Shown piece after piece: positions 34,336 to 43,970 of a stretch of DNA of 64,000 nucleotides. Made by a program: the position numbers and the translations under genes. Where the stretch lies: the NCBI GenBank assembly GCA_032017425.1, contig DALZPW010000009.1; one strand, given 5' to 3'. The notes under the pieces were generated by a model that was not told the DNA's origin, did not search any database, and saw nothing but the letters and a program-made list of their open reading frames with translations. This stretch comes from Faucicola tetraodonis. Its GTDB lineage: Bacteria; Pseudomonadota; Gammaproteobacteria; Pseudomonadales; Moraxellaceae. The stretch's first letter is position 1, and every line of letters begins with the position of its first letter.

Positions 34336-35700
34336 TTATTTTTGCTCTAGTTGCGGTACGTCTGAGCCATGGGCATTGGATAACAAACCTGATTGGCTAT
34401 ATAACGCCAATTTAGCCCGGGTATCTGAAATATCTAGATTGCGCATGGTGAGCTGACCGATACGGTCCATTGGCGTGAACGCCGCATCTTCCACTTTTTC
34501 CATCGATAGGCGTTCTGGTTGGTAGGTCAAGTTGTCAGATTTAGTATTTAAGATGGTATAGTCATTACCGCGGCGTAGCTCGATGGTGACTTCACCCGTG
34601 ATAGCTTTGGCGACCCAGCGCTGGGCGGTTTCACGAAGCATCAAGGCTTGTGAGTCAAACCAGCGACCTTGGTACAACAAGCGACCTAGGCGTAAACCAT
34701 TGATACGGTACTGCTCGATGGTGTCTTCGTTATGAATCCCAGTGACCAAACGCTCATAGGCAATGTGCAACAGCGCCATAGCAGGGGCTTCATAGATACC
34801 CCGTGATTTGGCTTCGATGATACGGTTTTCAATTTGGTCACTCATACCAAGACCATGACGACCCCCGATTTCGTTGGCTTTTAAAATCAAATCCACTGGG
34901 CTATCAAAGGTTTCGTCATTGATTGCCACGGGCATGCCTTGTTCAAAGCGTACTGTCACTGTTTCTTTGTCGATTTTGACATTTTCATCCCAAAATGCCA
35001 CACCCATAATCGGCTCAACGATGTGCATGCTGGCATCCAAAAACTCCAAGTCTTTGGCTTCATGCGTCGCGCCTAGCATATTTGAGTCGGTTGAGTAGGC
35101 TTTTTCTTTGGACATTTTGTAGTCAAAGCCATTGTCGATTAAGAACTGTGACATCTCGCTACGACCGCCCAATTCATCAATGAAGGTTTGATCAAGCCAC
35201 GGTTTATAGATTTTAAGGGCAGGGTTGGTGAGTAAACCATAACGGTAAAAACGCTCAATATCATTGCCTTTATAAGTTGAGCCATCCCCCCAAATATTGA
35301 CATCATCTTCTTTCATGGCAGTCACTAGCATGGTGCCTGTAACTGCACGACCCAGTGGCGTGGTGTTAAAGTAGGGCATACCACCGGTGCTGACATGAAA
35401 CGCACCACATTGAATTGCGGCAATACCTTCAAGCGCCAATTGCAAACGGCAATCAATCAAACGCGCTTTGACCGCACCATATTGGTCGGCTTTTTTGGGA
35501 ATGGCGTTGTAATCGTCTTCGTCAGGTTGACCTAAGTTCGCGGTATAAGCGTATGGCAGCGCGCCTTTTTGCTTCATCCAAAGTAGCGCAGCTGAGGTGT
35601 CAAGTCCGCCTGAAAACGCGATACCGACTTTTTGCCCGACGGGGACAGATTGTAAAATGGTGGCGTTATTGGTGGCATTGTTTGTGGTATCGTGGCTCAT
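34336..35700 (-). CDS. argG: Argininosuccinate synthase
   Basis: ArgG ligates citrulline and aspartate with ATP in arginine synthesis. The 454-residue protein is of the long E. coli type, with the PP-loop AFSGGLDTSAAL near residue 28 and the conserved WGDGSTYKGNDIERF segment. The N-terminus has a short Asn/Thr repeat (NNATNNAT). ATG 35700 is chosen over a start at 35715. Citrulline synthesis needs carbamoyl phosphate made by carA/carB in this window. Confidence 0.96.
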   Translation of the reverse strand: MSHDTTNNATNNATILQSVPVGQKVGIAFSGGLDTSAALLWMKQKGALPYAYTANLGQPDEDDYNAIPKKADQYGAVKARLIDCRLQLALEGIAAIQCGAFHVSTGGMPYFNTTPLGRAVTGTMLVTAMKEDDVNIWGDGSTYKGNDIERFYRYGLLTNPALKIYKPWLDQTFIDELGGRSEMSQFLIDNGFDYKMSKEKAYSTDSNMLGATHEAKDLEFLDASMHIVEPIMGVAFWDENVKIDKETVTVRFEQGMPVAINDETFDSPVDLILKANEIGGRHGLGMSDQIENRIIEAKSRGIYEAPAMALLHIAYERLVTGIHNEDTIEQYRINGLRLGRLLYQGRWFDSQALMLRETAQRWVAKAITGEVTIELRRGNDYTILNTKSDNLTYQPERLSMEKVEDAAFTPMDRIGQLTMRNLDISDTRAKLALYSQSGLLSNAHGSDVPQLEQK

Positions 35701-35818
35701 AACCTTTCCTATCAAGTCATCAAAAAATAATCTGTAAAATCAACCTATCGAATTATTGTAACATTTTTGTCAACGTGTTTTTCGCCATTTTTTGACAATT
35801 ACCCATAATTTGTCGCAA

Positions 35819-35848
35819 TAAAAAAGCCAATCATTTGATTGGCTTTAT
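35819..35848 (-). terminator. Terminator after greA
   Basis: AAAGCCAATCA pairs with TGATTGGCTTT; on the minus strand a T-run follows. It lies 15-45 bases past the greA stop. Confidence 0.85.
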
Positions 35849-35862
35849 CGGCTAAATAGCGG

Positions 35863-36339
35863 TTATTGGTACAAAACTTCGACGATTTCGTATTCGACTT
35901 CACCGCTTGGGGTTTGGATTTTGGCTTCATCACCTTCTGATTTGCCAATCAGACCGCGCGCGATGGGCGAGTTAATCGAGATTTTGTTGGCTTTAAAATC
36001 CGCTTCGTCATCACCCACAATTTTATAGCGTTTTTGCTCTTCGGTGTCGAGATTTTCAATCACTACCGTGACGCCAAACACCACGCGACCTTCTTGCGGT
36101 AGTTTTAGCGGGTCAATGACTTCAGCCCCGCCCAGTTTGGCTTCGATATCGCGAATACGGGCTTCACAAAACCCTTGCTGCTCACGCGCAGCATGGTACT
36201 CAGCATTTTCTTTTAAATCGCCATGTTCGCGCGCTTCGGCAATCGCCGCGGTAATACGTGGACGGTCAACGGTTTTGAGCTGTTTGAGCTCTTCTTCTAA
36301 AGCCGCGTGACCTTGAGGCGTCATTGGATAACGTTGCAT
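35863..36339 (-). CDS. greA: Transcription elongation factor GreA
   Basis: GreA rescues backtracked RNA polymerase by stimulating transcript cleavage. The 158-residue protein has the N-terminal coiled-coil (residues about 1-75, with the acidic tip DLKENAEYHAAREQQ) and the C-terminal FKBP-like domain (INSPIARGLIGKSEGDE). AAGGA is placed well before ATG 36339. In relatives greA follows carB directly; here a PAP2 phosphatase gene lies between. Confidence 0.97.
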   Translation of the reverse strand: MQRYPMTPQGHAALEEELKQLKTVDRPRITAAIAEAREHGDLKENAEYHAAREQQGFCEARIRDIEAKLGGAEVIDPLKLPQEGRVVFGVTVVIENLDTEEQKRYKIVGDDEADFKANKISINSPIARGLIGKSEGDEAKIQTPSGEVEYEIVEVLYQ

Positions 36340-36600
36340 AGGGGATTCCTTTTGTCACAAATAGGGATTCAAACGGCAAGATTGCCAAAGTAACAAGTCA
36401 CAAAAAATGGTCATCAACACTCGTGATTGACCACTATCTATTTTGTATAGATGAAAAAAACCATGCTAGACAGGGCTACTGCCTAACAAGGTTCTAGTAA
36501 AAAATTTGCTGTGCTGCGTCAATCACCACAATAACGGTATTTTACTTGATAACGGCTTGTGATGCAAAGCATTCACTTAATTGACTGCATGAGCCTGACA

Positions 36601-37152
36601 TTACCAAGCTGAGCTAATGGTAACACCCACGGCTTTATTTTCATACCAAGGTAAAATAGTGGCATTATCAAACGGTTGCGTCATCACCAAACCACTGACG
36701 ACACCCAGCGCGCAGCCAGCAACCACATCACGGGTATGGTGCTTGTCGGCATCCACACGTGACCAGCCCACATAGGCGGCAGGAATCATTGCCATCGAGC
36801 CATAGCGCCAGCCATAGCGTTGACCGATGAAAGTCGCGCCCGCGCAAGAATCACTAGCATGCCCTGACGGAAACGAGTAATCTTCGCCATTGGGACGTTC
36901 GCCCCACGCGGTGTCATTGGTGGCGTATTTGAGCGCATAGGTAGCCGCCAAATTGGTTGCCATGGTTTTGCCCAATTGATACACGCCTTCTTGGTCATGT
37001 TTGGCAAGTGCCATGCCTAAGCCTGCTACTGGGATAGCAATATGCAATATATCGCCCGCTTTTTCGCTATCGCTTTTGGCATATACCGTTGTCGTCGGCG
37101 CTAATACAGCAGCGAGCAGTATGACGTTAAAGGTCTTAGAAGGTCGTCTCAT
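36601..37152 (-). CDS. PAP2-superfamily phosphatase, secreted
   Basis: A 183-residue protein with a signal peptide (about residues 1-25, ending VYA) and a PAP2 phosphatase domain. The three motifs are present: K-x(n)-RP in KYATNDTAWGERPN, PSGHAS, and SRVDADKHHTRDV (S-R-x(5)-H-x(3)-D). It probably acts on a lipid phosphate such as phosphatidic acid or undecaprenyl diphosphate in the periplasm; the substrate is not readable. Start ATG 37152. It lies between carB and greA. Confidence 0.85.
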   Translation of the reverse strand: MRRPSKTFNVILLAAVLAPTTTVYAKSDSEKAGDILHIAIPVAGLGMALAKHDQEGVYQLGKTMATNLAATYALKYATNDTAWGERPNGEDYSFPSGHASDSCAGATFIGQRYGWRYGSMAMIPAAYVGWSRVDADKHHTRDVVAGCALGVVSGLVMTQPFDNATILPWYENKAVGVTISSAW

Positions 37153-37259
37153 GGCATTTACACCCTGATTGTGGTTAGTGGTCAAAACATTGATAAACGT
37201 GGCTGTACTTAGGGCAAACCTAGTGTACACCCTAAACCTTAGGATTATCTTAGCCCATA

Positions 37260-37295
37260 AAAAAATACTGACAGCGCTGGCTATCAGTATTTTAG
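37260..37295 (-). terminator. Terminator after carB
   Basis: AAAATACTGA (37262-37271) pairs with TCAGTATTTT (37284-37293); T-rich sequence follows on the minus strand. It separates carB from the PAP2 gene. Confidence 0.75.
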
Positions 37296-37306
37296 ACTAG
37301 GGATGG

Positions 37307-40300
37307 TTATCCCTGTGTCTGTGTATGTAGCGATTGGAGCTTATATACATCAAATGGCAGTTGCACTTTATACGCTTGGGTAACTGCTGCCGCGGCATTT
37401 AAGGTGGTCACATTAAATACTTTATGCTGTAAGGCTGAGCGGCGAATCGAGAACGAGTCTTCATGCGCTTGTTTGCCTTCAGTGGTATTGACCACAATCG
37501 CAATCTCACCGTTTTTGATGGCATCGACGATATGTGGGCGACCCTCGGTAACTTTATTGATGCGCTCACAGGCGATACCTGCTTCGGTCAAGATTTTTTG
37601 TGTACCTGAGGTTGCCACAAGTTTAAAGCCATACTCGGCAAATTGTTTTGCCACTGGTACCAGATTGGCTTTGTCGCTTTCACGCACCGATAAGAACACT
37701 TTTTTAACTTCATTCTCCACTGGCAAACCGGGTAATCTATCATTACTGCCGATGATGGCTTTATAGTAAGCTTCACCAAAGGTCTGACCCACGCCCATGA
37801 CTTCACCCGTTGATTTCATCTCAGGGCTTAAAATAGGGTCAACGCCTGGGAATTTGGCAAAAGGGAATACCGCTTCTTTGACTGCAAAAAATGTTGGAAT
37901 CACTTCAGTGGTAAAGTTCTGTTCCACAAGTGTTGTGCCAGCCATACAACGAGCGGCGACTTGCGCAAGTGAAGTGCCGATGCATTTTGATACGAAAGGC
38001 ACCGTACGTGAGGCACGCGGATTGACTTCAAGGATATAAACCACACCATCTTTGACCGCGTATTGGACGTTCATCAAGCCCACCACACCCAGCTCTTTTG
38101 CCATTGCCACGGTTTGTTCGCGCATCACATCACAAATCTCTTGGCTAAGTGAATACGGCGGGATTGAACACGCTGAATCGCCTGAATGCACGCCCGCTTG
38201 TTCGATATGCTGCATGATACCGCCAATCACCACATTGGTGCCGTCAGAGATACAATCCACATCCACTTCAATCGCATCATCCAAGAAGCGGTCAAGTAAT
38301 ACAGGGGCTTCATTGGACGCTTGTACAGCTTCACGCAAATAACGACGCAGTTCGTTTTCGTTGTAGACGATTTCCATCGCGCGACCGCCCAACACGTAAG
38401 AGGGACGGACAACTAGGGGATAGCCCACTTGCGTCGCTTTGACGATACCGTCTTCGGTACTGGTCGCCAAGGCATTGGGTGGCTGAGTAAAGCCCAATTG
38501 CTGAATCATGTGTTGGAAACGTTCACGGTCTTCTGCACGGTCAATCGCATCTGGGCTGGTACCGATGATATGCACACCTGCAGCTTCCAATGCGCGCGCT
38601 AATTTTAATGGCGTTTGTCCACCGTACTGCACAATCACGCCTTCGGGTTTTTCGATGCGCACGATTTCAAGCACATCTTCTAACGTAATAGGCTCAAAGT
38701 ACAGACGGTCAGAGGTGTCATAGTCAGTGGAAACCGTTTCAGGGTTACAGTTGACCATGATGGTCTCATAACCATCTTCACGCATTGCCAAGGCGGCATG
38801 CACACAGCAATAGTCAAATTCAATACCTTGACCAATGCGGTTGGGACCGCCGCCGATGACCATGATTTTTTTGTTGTTAGTTGGATTGGCTTCACATTCG
38901 TCATCATAGCTTGAATACATGTAAGCGGTTGACGTTGAAAACTCCGCGGCACAGGTATCCACGCGTTTGTACACAGGATACACGCCCAAATCCCAACGTT
39001 TTTTACGCAGTTGTTTTTGTGAAATACCCAGAAGCGTTGCCAAGCGTAAATCTGATAACCCTTTACGTTTGAATTGACGCAAGTTGCCGCTGGTCAAACC
39101 GCCAAAGCCCGTTTCTTTTACCAATTTTTCCGTTTTGACAATGTCTTCAATTTGCACTAAAAACCAAGGGTCAATGCGAGTAAACTCAAACACTTCATCC
39201 ACGCTCATGCCAAAACGGAAGGCATCAGCAATGTAGAAAATACGGTCAGGTGTGGGGGTTTTTAACTTAACTTTTAAGGTGCTGCGAATGGTATCCTCGT
39301 CTTGATTGAAATCAAGATACTCATCAAAACCATTCACGCCAATTTCAAGACCGCGTAACGCTTTTTGCATCGACTCTTGGAAATTACGACCAATCGCCAT
39401 CACTTCACCCACCGATTTCATTTGGGTAGATAAGGTGCTGTCAGCTTGGGGGAATTTTTCAAAGTTAAAGCGCGGTACTTTAGTCACCACATAGTCAATG
39501 GCGGGCTCAAAGCTGGCTGGGGTCAAGCCGCCTGTAATGTCATTGCTAAGTTCATCGAGCGTGTAACCGACCGCAAGCTTTGCTGCGATTTTGGCAATCG
39601 GGAAACCCGTGGCTTTAGATGCCAAGGCAGATGAACGGCTGACACGTGGGTTCATCTCGATGACCACCATACGACCTGTTTTTGGGTCAATACCAAATTG
39701 TACGTTTGAACCACCGGTCTCCACGCCAATCTCACGCAGCACCGCCAATGACGCATTACGCATGATTTGGTATTCTTTATCCGTCAAAGTCTGAGCAGGT
39801 GCCACAGTGATAGAGTCGCCTGTATGCACACCCATAGGGTCAAAGTTTTCAATCGAACAGACGATGATACAGTTGTCTTTTTTATCACGGACAACTTCCA
39901 TCTCGTATTCTTTCCAACCAATTAAGCTTTCATCAATCAATAGTTGGTGAGTGGGTGATAAGTCAAAACCACGCTCACAAATCTCGACAAATTCGTCACG
40001 GTTGTAAGCGATACCGCCGCCCGAACCCCCCATGGTAAACGACGGGCGAATGATGCAGGGAAAGCCGACTTTGGCTTGAATAGCGAAGGCTTGTTCCATG
40101 GTTTCGGCCACTTCGGCGCGTGGGCACTCTAAGCCGATTTTTTTCATCGCTTTATCAAATAAATTGCGGTCTTCGGCTTTTTCGATGGCGTCTTTGGTCG
40201 CGCCAATCAGCTCACAGCCATATTTTTCCAGTACGCCATGCTTGTCCAAGTCTAACGCACAGTTGAGCGCGGTTTGTCCGCCCATGGTTGGCAAGATGGC

Positions 40301-40552
40301 ATCGGGGCGTTCTTTATCAATGATGCGCTCTACCGTTTGCCAGGTGATAGGCTCGATGTAGGTCGCATCTGCCATGACAGGGTCAGTCATGATGGTGGCT
40401 GGATTTGAGTTAACCAGAATGACGCGGTAGCCTTCTTCACGTAAGGCTTTACAGGCTTGTGCGCCTGAGTAGTCAAATTCACAGGCTTGTCCGATGACGA
40501 TAGGACCTGCGCCGATGATAAGAATGGATTTGATGTCGGTACGTTTTGGCAT
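37307..40552 (-). CDS. carB: Carbamoyl-phosphate synthase large subunit
   Basis: CarB makes carbamoyl phosphate from bicarbonate, ammonia delivered by CarA, and two ATP, for pyrimidine and arginine synthesis. The 1081-residue protein has the two homologous ATP-grasp halves (first near residues 1-400, second from about 550), each with GAGPIVIGQ/GGGPNRIGQ and IRPSFTMGG/VRPSYVLGG loops, and a C-terminal MGS-like allosteric domain. It is separated from carA by an ATPase/PIN cassette of about 1.5 kb, which must affect how the two subunits are co-expressed. Confidence 0.98.
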   Translation of the reverse strand: MPKRTDIKSILIIGAGPIVIGQACEFDYSGAQACKALREEGYRVILVNSNPATIMTDPVMADATYIEPITWQTVERIIDKERPDAILPTMGGQTALNCALDLDKHGVLEKYGCELIGATKDAIEKAEDRNLFDKAMKKIGLECPRAEVAETMEQAFAIQAKVGFPCIIRPSFTMGGSGGGIAYNRDEFVEICERGFDLSPTHQLLIDESLIGWKEYEMEVVRDKKDNCIIVCSIENFDPMGVHTGDSITVAPAQTLTDKEYQIMRNASLAVLREIGVETGGSNVQFGIDPKTGRMVVIEMNPRVSRSSALASKATGFPIAKIAAKLAVGYTLDELSNDITGGLTPASFEPAIDYVVTKVPRFNFEKFPQADSTLSTQMKSVGEVMAIGRNFQESMQKALRGLEIGVNGFDEYLDFNQDEDTIRSTLKVKLKTPTPDRIFYIADAFRFGMSVDEVFEFTRIDPWFLVQIEDIVKTEKLVKETGFGGLTSGNLRQFKRKGLSDLRLATLLGISQKQLRKKRWDLGVYPVYKRVDTCAAEFSTSTAYMYSSYDDECEANPTNNKKIMVIGGGPNRIGQGIEFDYCCVHAALAMREDGYETIMVNCNPETVSTDYDTSDRLYFEPITLEDVLEIVRIEKPEGVIVQYGGQTPLKLARALEAAGVHIIGTSPDAIDRAEDRERFQHMIQQLGFTQPPNALATSTEDGIVKATQVGYPLVVRPSYVLGGRAMEIVYNENELRRYLREAVQASNEAPVLLDRFLDDAIEVDVDCISDGTNVVIGGIMQHIEQAGVHSGDSACSIPPYSLSQEICDVMREQTVAMAKELGVVGLMNVQYAVKDGVVYILEVNPRASRTVPFVSKCIGTSLAQVAARCMAGTTLVEQNFTTEVIPTFFAVKEAVFPFAKFPGVDPILSPEMKSTGEVMGVGQTFGEAYYKAIIGSNDRLPGLPVENEVKKVFLSVRESDKANLVPVAKQFAEYGFKLVATSGTQKILTEAGIACERINKVTEGRPHIVDAIKNGEIAIVVNTTEGKQAHEDSFSIRRSALQHKVFNVTTLNAAAAVTQAYKVQLPFDVYKLQSLHTQTQG

Positions 40553-40591
40553 TGCTTTACACCCTTACTTTAAAGTACATTTAAAACAAAA

Positions 40592-40996
40592 TTACGAATG
40601 ATTTAAGGCATTTTCGAGTGTACTAAAATCGCTGTCTAAGCTTTGCCATTCAAGCTGACGGATTTTTGACACAGCATAATGAAAAATATCAAAATTGTGC
40701 TTATTGGTTTGTTTTTTGGCTAATCGATAAATCTGTGATGCAAAATTACCTTCTTTGTCAGTGATTTCAAATTCTTGAAAATCATCCAAAATTGCTTGCA
40801 TCTCGTTAACCGCTATCCGTTTTACTCCTCGCAACACTTCATAGCGAATCAGCGGCGTGATAGCAATTTTTACTTTATCATCATTTAATAGTTCAGTGAC
40901 TATCGATTTAGCTTCAATATGTTTTGGATTGTCTTTGTCATGGTCAAACGCCCCAATTAGCAAATTGGCATCCAGTAAAATAAAGCGCTCTGACAT
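40592..40996 (-). CDS. PIN-domain nuclease, partner of the ATPase
   Basis: A 134-residue single PIN domain. The metal-binding acids are visible: D9 (LLDANLLIG), E53 (RYEVLRG), D103 (NFDIFHYA) and D121/D123 (LDSDFS). PIN proteins are usually RNases, often VapC toxins. The ATG overlaps the stop of the ATPase gene by one base (TAATG), so the two are translated together. There is no VapB-type antitoxin beside it; the ATPase occupies that place. The target is unknown. Confidence 0.75.
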   Translation of the reverse strand: MSERFILLDANLLIGAFDHDKDNPKHIEAKSIVTELLNDDKVKIAITPLIRYEVLRGVKRIAVNEMQAILDDFQEFEITDKEGNFASQIYRLAKKQTNKHNFDIFHYAVSKIRQLEWQSLDSDFSTLENALNHS

Positions 40997-42102
40997 TATG
41001 GCTGTGCCTCACTATTAAGCAAGTCTAATAGTCGTTGTTTAGCTTGGCTTTGGTCGATATTCGCCATATTGTCACGTTTCAAGGTATTTAAATCTACACC
41101 GAAGGTGTCTTGCAACACATTGGCTAAAAGGCGAGTATTCGGCGAATTAATTTTTTCACTTCTTACCACATTATCATTATCACGTTTAAGCAAATAAGCT
41201 TCGCCTTCGGCCAGTTGCGAAAGTACCAATGGCGAATGGGTAGCGATATAAAAGGTAGTGTTAGGAAATAAATTTTTCAGCGTTGGCACGATTTTGGTTT
41301 GCCATTCGATGTGTAAATGGCTTTCGATTTCATCAATTAATACCACACCTTTGACATTTAACAAATCGGTGGCGTTGGTAAATGCTGAATAAGCGGAAAT
41401 AATAGATTGAATGATTTTAACAACTGAGATAAAACCAGAGCTTAATTCACTTAACTCTCGTTCTTGTCCTTCAATGGTGAGAAATACATTGCCGTCACCA
41501 TCGATTTTTAGGGTTTTTTCAATACGGCTGTCTAAAATATGTAGGGCATTTAAAACCGTATCAATATCAACTTTACGATTGTCTTCTTCTTTTTGGTAGG
41601 GGTTGACAGATTTGGCACGCTCCGTGAACCATCTATGAATATCAGTTTTCATATTAAAGTTTGATAATAACTGATTGTTAATAGAATGCTGTATTAGAAC
41701 ACTTATCTGTTCATGATTTAAGGTAGCATTGCTATCATTTCTATAAATAGCACTACGTTCACTTGCACCCAAAAATGCAATTGCATCAATATCTTGGGAA
41801 TTTATTTGTTTAAAAAGTTGATTGTAGTCAATACTATCATCTGTTAATAAAACGCCTTTACCTTTGAAATCTAAAAATTCTTTTTCTACTTCAATTTTTT
41901 CAGCAATTCGCTTTTGTGGGATATATTGAAAGAACCTTATGAAGTTTGAGGTTTTAGCCAGTAAAAATATGAACAAAGATTCTAAAGTTTTGGTTTTGCC
42001 TACTCCATTTGACCCAAAAAAAACAAAAACTCGCTTAGTATCGTCAAGATTTAGCTCAACGTCACCCACCCCTCGCAAGTCTTTGATTTTAATTTCGGTC
42101 AT
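40996..42102 (-). CDS. ABC/SMC-type AAA ATPase coupled to PIN nuclease
   Basis: A 368-residue ATPase of the AAA_15/AAA_21 (OLD/RecF-like) class. Visible motifs are Walker A FFGSNGVGKT (about residues 28-37), the ABC signature-like LSELSSGF (about 230), Walker B VVLIDEIESHLH (about 265) and the H-loop ATHSPLVLSQL (about 299). The head domains are interrupted by an insertion of about 180 residues. Such ATPases regulate nucleases in defence systems such as OLD/Gabija and PARIS; here the partner is a PIN protein instead of TOPRIM. It lies between carA and carB. Confidence 0.75.
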   Translation of the reverse strand: MTEIKIKDLRGVGDVELNLDDTKRVFVFFGSNGVGKTKTLESLFIFLLAKTSNFIRFFQYIPQKRIAEKIEVEKEFLDFKGKGVLLTDDSIDYNQLFKQINSQDIDAIAFLGASERSAIYRNDSNATLNHEQISVLIQHSINNQLLSNFNMKTDIHRWFTERAKSVNPYQKEEDNRKVDIDTVLNALHILDSRIEKTLKIDGDGNVFLTIEGQERELSELSSGFISVVKIIQSIISAYSAFTNATDLLNVKGVVLIDEIESHLHIEWQTKIVPTLKNLFPNTTFYIATHSPLVLSQLAEGEAYLLKRDNDNVVRSEKINSPNTRLLANVLQDTFGVDLNTLKRDNMANIDQSQAKQRLLDLLNSEAQP

Positions 42103-42124
42103 ATAAATCTCAAATTTTATCTTT

Positions 42125-42150
42125 AAAAAAGTGCAAATGATGCACTTTAA
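42125..42150 (-). terminator. Terminator between carA and the ATPase gene
   Basis: AAAGTGCA pairs with TGCACTTT; on the minus strand TTTTTT follows. It would end the carA transcript before the accessory cassette. Confidence 0.7.
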
Positions 42151-42152
42151 AA

Positions 42153-43346
42153 TTAACCTTTCGCTTTTGCCATCATATCCGCAAATTTATCAAACAATGG
42201 CGCACAGTCATGGGGTCCTGGGCTTGCCTCTGGATGTCCTTGAAAACTAAACGCAGGCTTATCGGTCAGCTCAATGCCTTGATTTGAGCCATCAAACAAC
42301 GAGCGATGCGTCACTTTAATGTTGCTTGGCAGGGTGGCTTCATCCACCGCAAAACCGTGGTTTTGTGAGGTAATCATCACCGTACCTTGCTCGATATCTT
42401 GCACAGGGTGGTTGGCACCATGGTGACCAAATTTCATTTTCAAGGTTTGCGCGCCGCTAGCCAGTGCCAATAGCTGATGACCTAGACAAATCCCAAACAG
42501 CGGAATATCAGTCTCGGTGATGATGTGTTTGATGGCATCAATGGCGTAATCACATGGGGCAGGGTCGCCAGGACCATTGGATAAGAAAATACCGTCTGGG
42601 TTATGTTTGAGCACTTCATTGATAGGCGTTTGGGCAGGCACAACGGTGACATGACAGCCGCGGTCAACGAGCATGCGCAAAATGTTGGTTTTGACGCCAA
42701 AGTCATACGCCACGATGTTAAATTTTTGCTCAATGTCAGTGCCCAATTCTTTAAAGTGACCACAAGTTGGGCTCACTTCTGGACTCACCAATTGCCATGA
42801 GCCTTGCGTCCAGGTAAAACCCGCTTGGTCACAGCAGACTTTCGCCAAGTCCATGCCTTTGATACCGGCAAAGCTTTTGGCAAGTTCGATTGCTTTGGCT
42901 TCATCGAGCTGACCCTCGCTATCGGCGGTCATGATACAACCGTTTTGTGCGCCTTTTTCACGTAGTAGGCGAGTGAGTTTACGGGTGTCGATATCAGCGA
43001 TAGCAACGGTGTTATGGTTAATCAGATACTCGCTTAGTGATTGGCTTGAGCGAAAGTTACTGGTCGCCATGGTCAAATCACGGATAATCAAACCGTTTGC
43101 CCACACTTTATGAATGCGACCTGACTCTGTGTCTTCATCGTTGGTACCAGTATTACCGATATGCGGATAGGTTAACGTGACGATTTGCTGGGCATAGCTT
43201 GGGTCGGTCAAGATTTCTTGGTAACCTGTCATCGCTGTATTAAACACGACTTCACCAACGGTATGTCCGCTAGCACCGATGCTGCGACCATAAAAAACCG
43301 TACCATCTGCCAATGCCAAAATTGCTTTTGCGTAATTCGTGTTCAC
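42153..43346 (-). CDS. carA: Carbamoyl-phosphate synthase small subunit
   Basis: CarA hydrolyses glutamine and passes ammonia to CarB. The 397-residue protein has the N-terminal CPSase domain (GEVVFNTAMTGYQEI, then DIDTRKLTRLLR) and a class I glutamine amidotransferase domain with nucleophile in FGICLGHQLL and the His/Glu pair near FQGHPEASPGP. The start is GTG 43346, supported by a strong GGAGG six bases upstream. A terminator lies just past the stop, before the ATPase/PIN pair that separates it from carB. Confidence 0.97.
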   Translation of the reverse strand: MNTNYAKAILALADGTVFYGRSIGASGHTVGEVVFNTAMTGYQEILTDPSYAQQIVTLTYPHIGNTGTNDEDTESGRIHKVWANGLIIRDLTMATSNFRSSQSLSEYLINHNTVAIADIDTRKLTRLLREKGAQNGCIMTADSEGQLDEAKAIELAKSFAGIKGMDLAKVCCDQAGFTWTQGSWQLVSPEVSPTCGHFKELGTDIEQKFNIVAYDFGVKTNILRMLVDRGCHVTVVPAQTPINEVLKHNPDGIFLSNGPGDPAPCDYAIDAIKHIITETDIPLFGICLGHQLLALASGAQTLKMKFGHHGANHPVQDIEQGTVMITSQNHGFAVDEATLPSNIKVTHRSLFDGSNQGIELTDKPAFSFQGHPEASPGPHDCAPLFDKFADMMAKAKG

Positions 43347-43602
43347 CTAGTGCCTCCGCTCGTATCCTGTGTTCTACCTATGTGTGCGACGGTGTACGAT
43401 GCCCAGTCAATGCACATACCGTAAAAAGTATCGCCCACAAAAAAGCGAGAAGACATTGATTTTAAAGAAAATAGCTAACTGGTTTTAATGCGTTACCAGT
43501 CTGTGCCATTAACTTTATCATGCCAACTCGCTAAGGTTTGATTTTGCCTATTTTAACAGAACATCACAAAAAAAGGTAGCCAAAATTTTTGTCGAAATCA
43601 GT

Positions 43603-43836
43603 CTAAAAAGTACGTAAACTTGGTTGAAACAAACCGACCACAAACCAAATCGTTTCAACAATCCAAATGATCAGTACATACAAGCGGATTTGCTCGGCTG
43701 TCCAATCTAGCGAAAACCAGCCAATTAGCCACCACGATTGCCAACCTTCTAACCATTTTGCGCCATTTCCCAGCAGCACCCAACCATAAAATATACTGCT
43801 AAGCAAAAACAGCAACAACCATTGCAGCACTGGCAT
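43603..43836 (-). CDS. Small membrane protein, unknown function
   Basis: A 77-residue protein with two hydrophobic segments, about residues 5-22 (QWLLLFLLSSIFYGWVLL) and 48-67 (RLYVLIIWIVETIWFVVGL), separated by a Trp-rich loop. AAGGA precedes ATG 43836 with a 9-base spacer, which supports this start. It is divergent from ubiH. I do not recognise a family. Confidence 0.6.
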   Translation of the reverse strand: MPVLQWLLLFLLSSIFYGWVLLGNGAKWLEGWQSWWLIGWFSLDWTAEQIRLYVLIIWIVETIWFVVGLFQPSLRTF

Positions 43837-43970
43837 TTTGCTTATTCCTTTAACATTTGCTTTATGGATTTTACCCAATTGCCGCCACAAAGCGCGTAAG
43901 GATTTGTGCTAAACTGGTAAAAAATTCTGATAAGGTGCGCTTTAACCGCCCTTTAAAAAAGAGAACAATC

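Noticed and set aside
43857..43970. N-terminal extension of UbiH
   Set aside because: The 38 extra residues are not family-like and precede the usual FAD-fold start; ATG 43971 fits the family.
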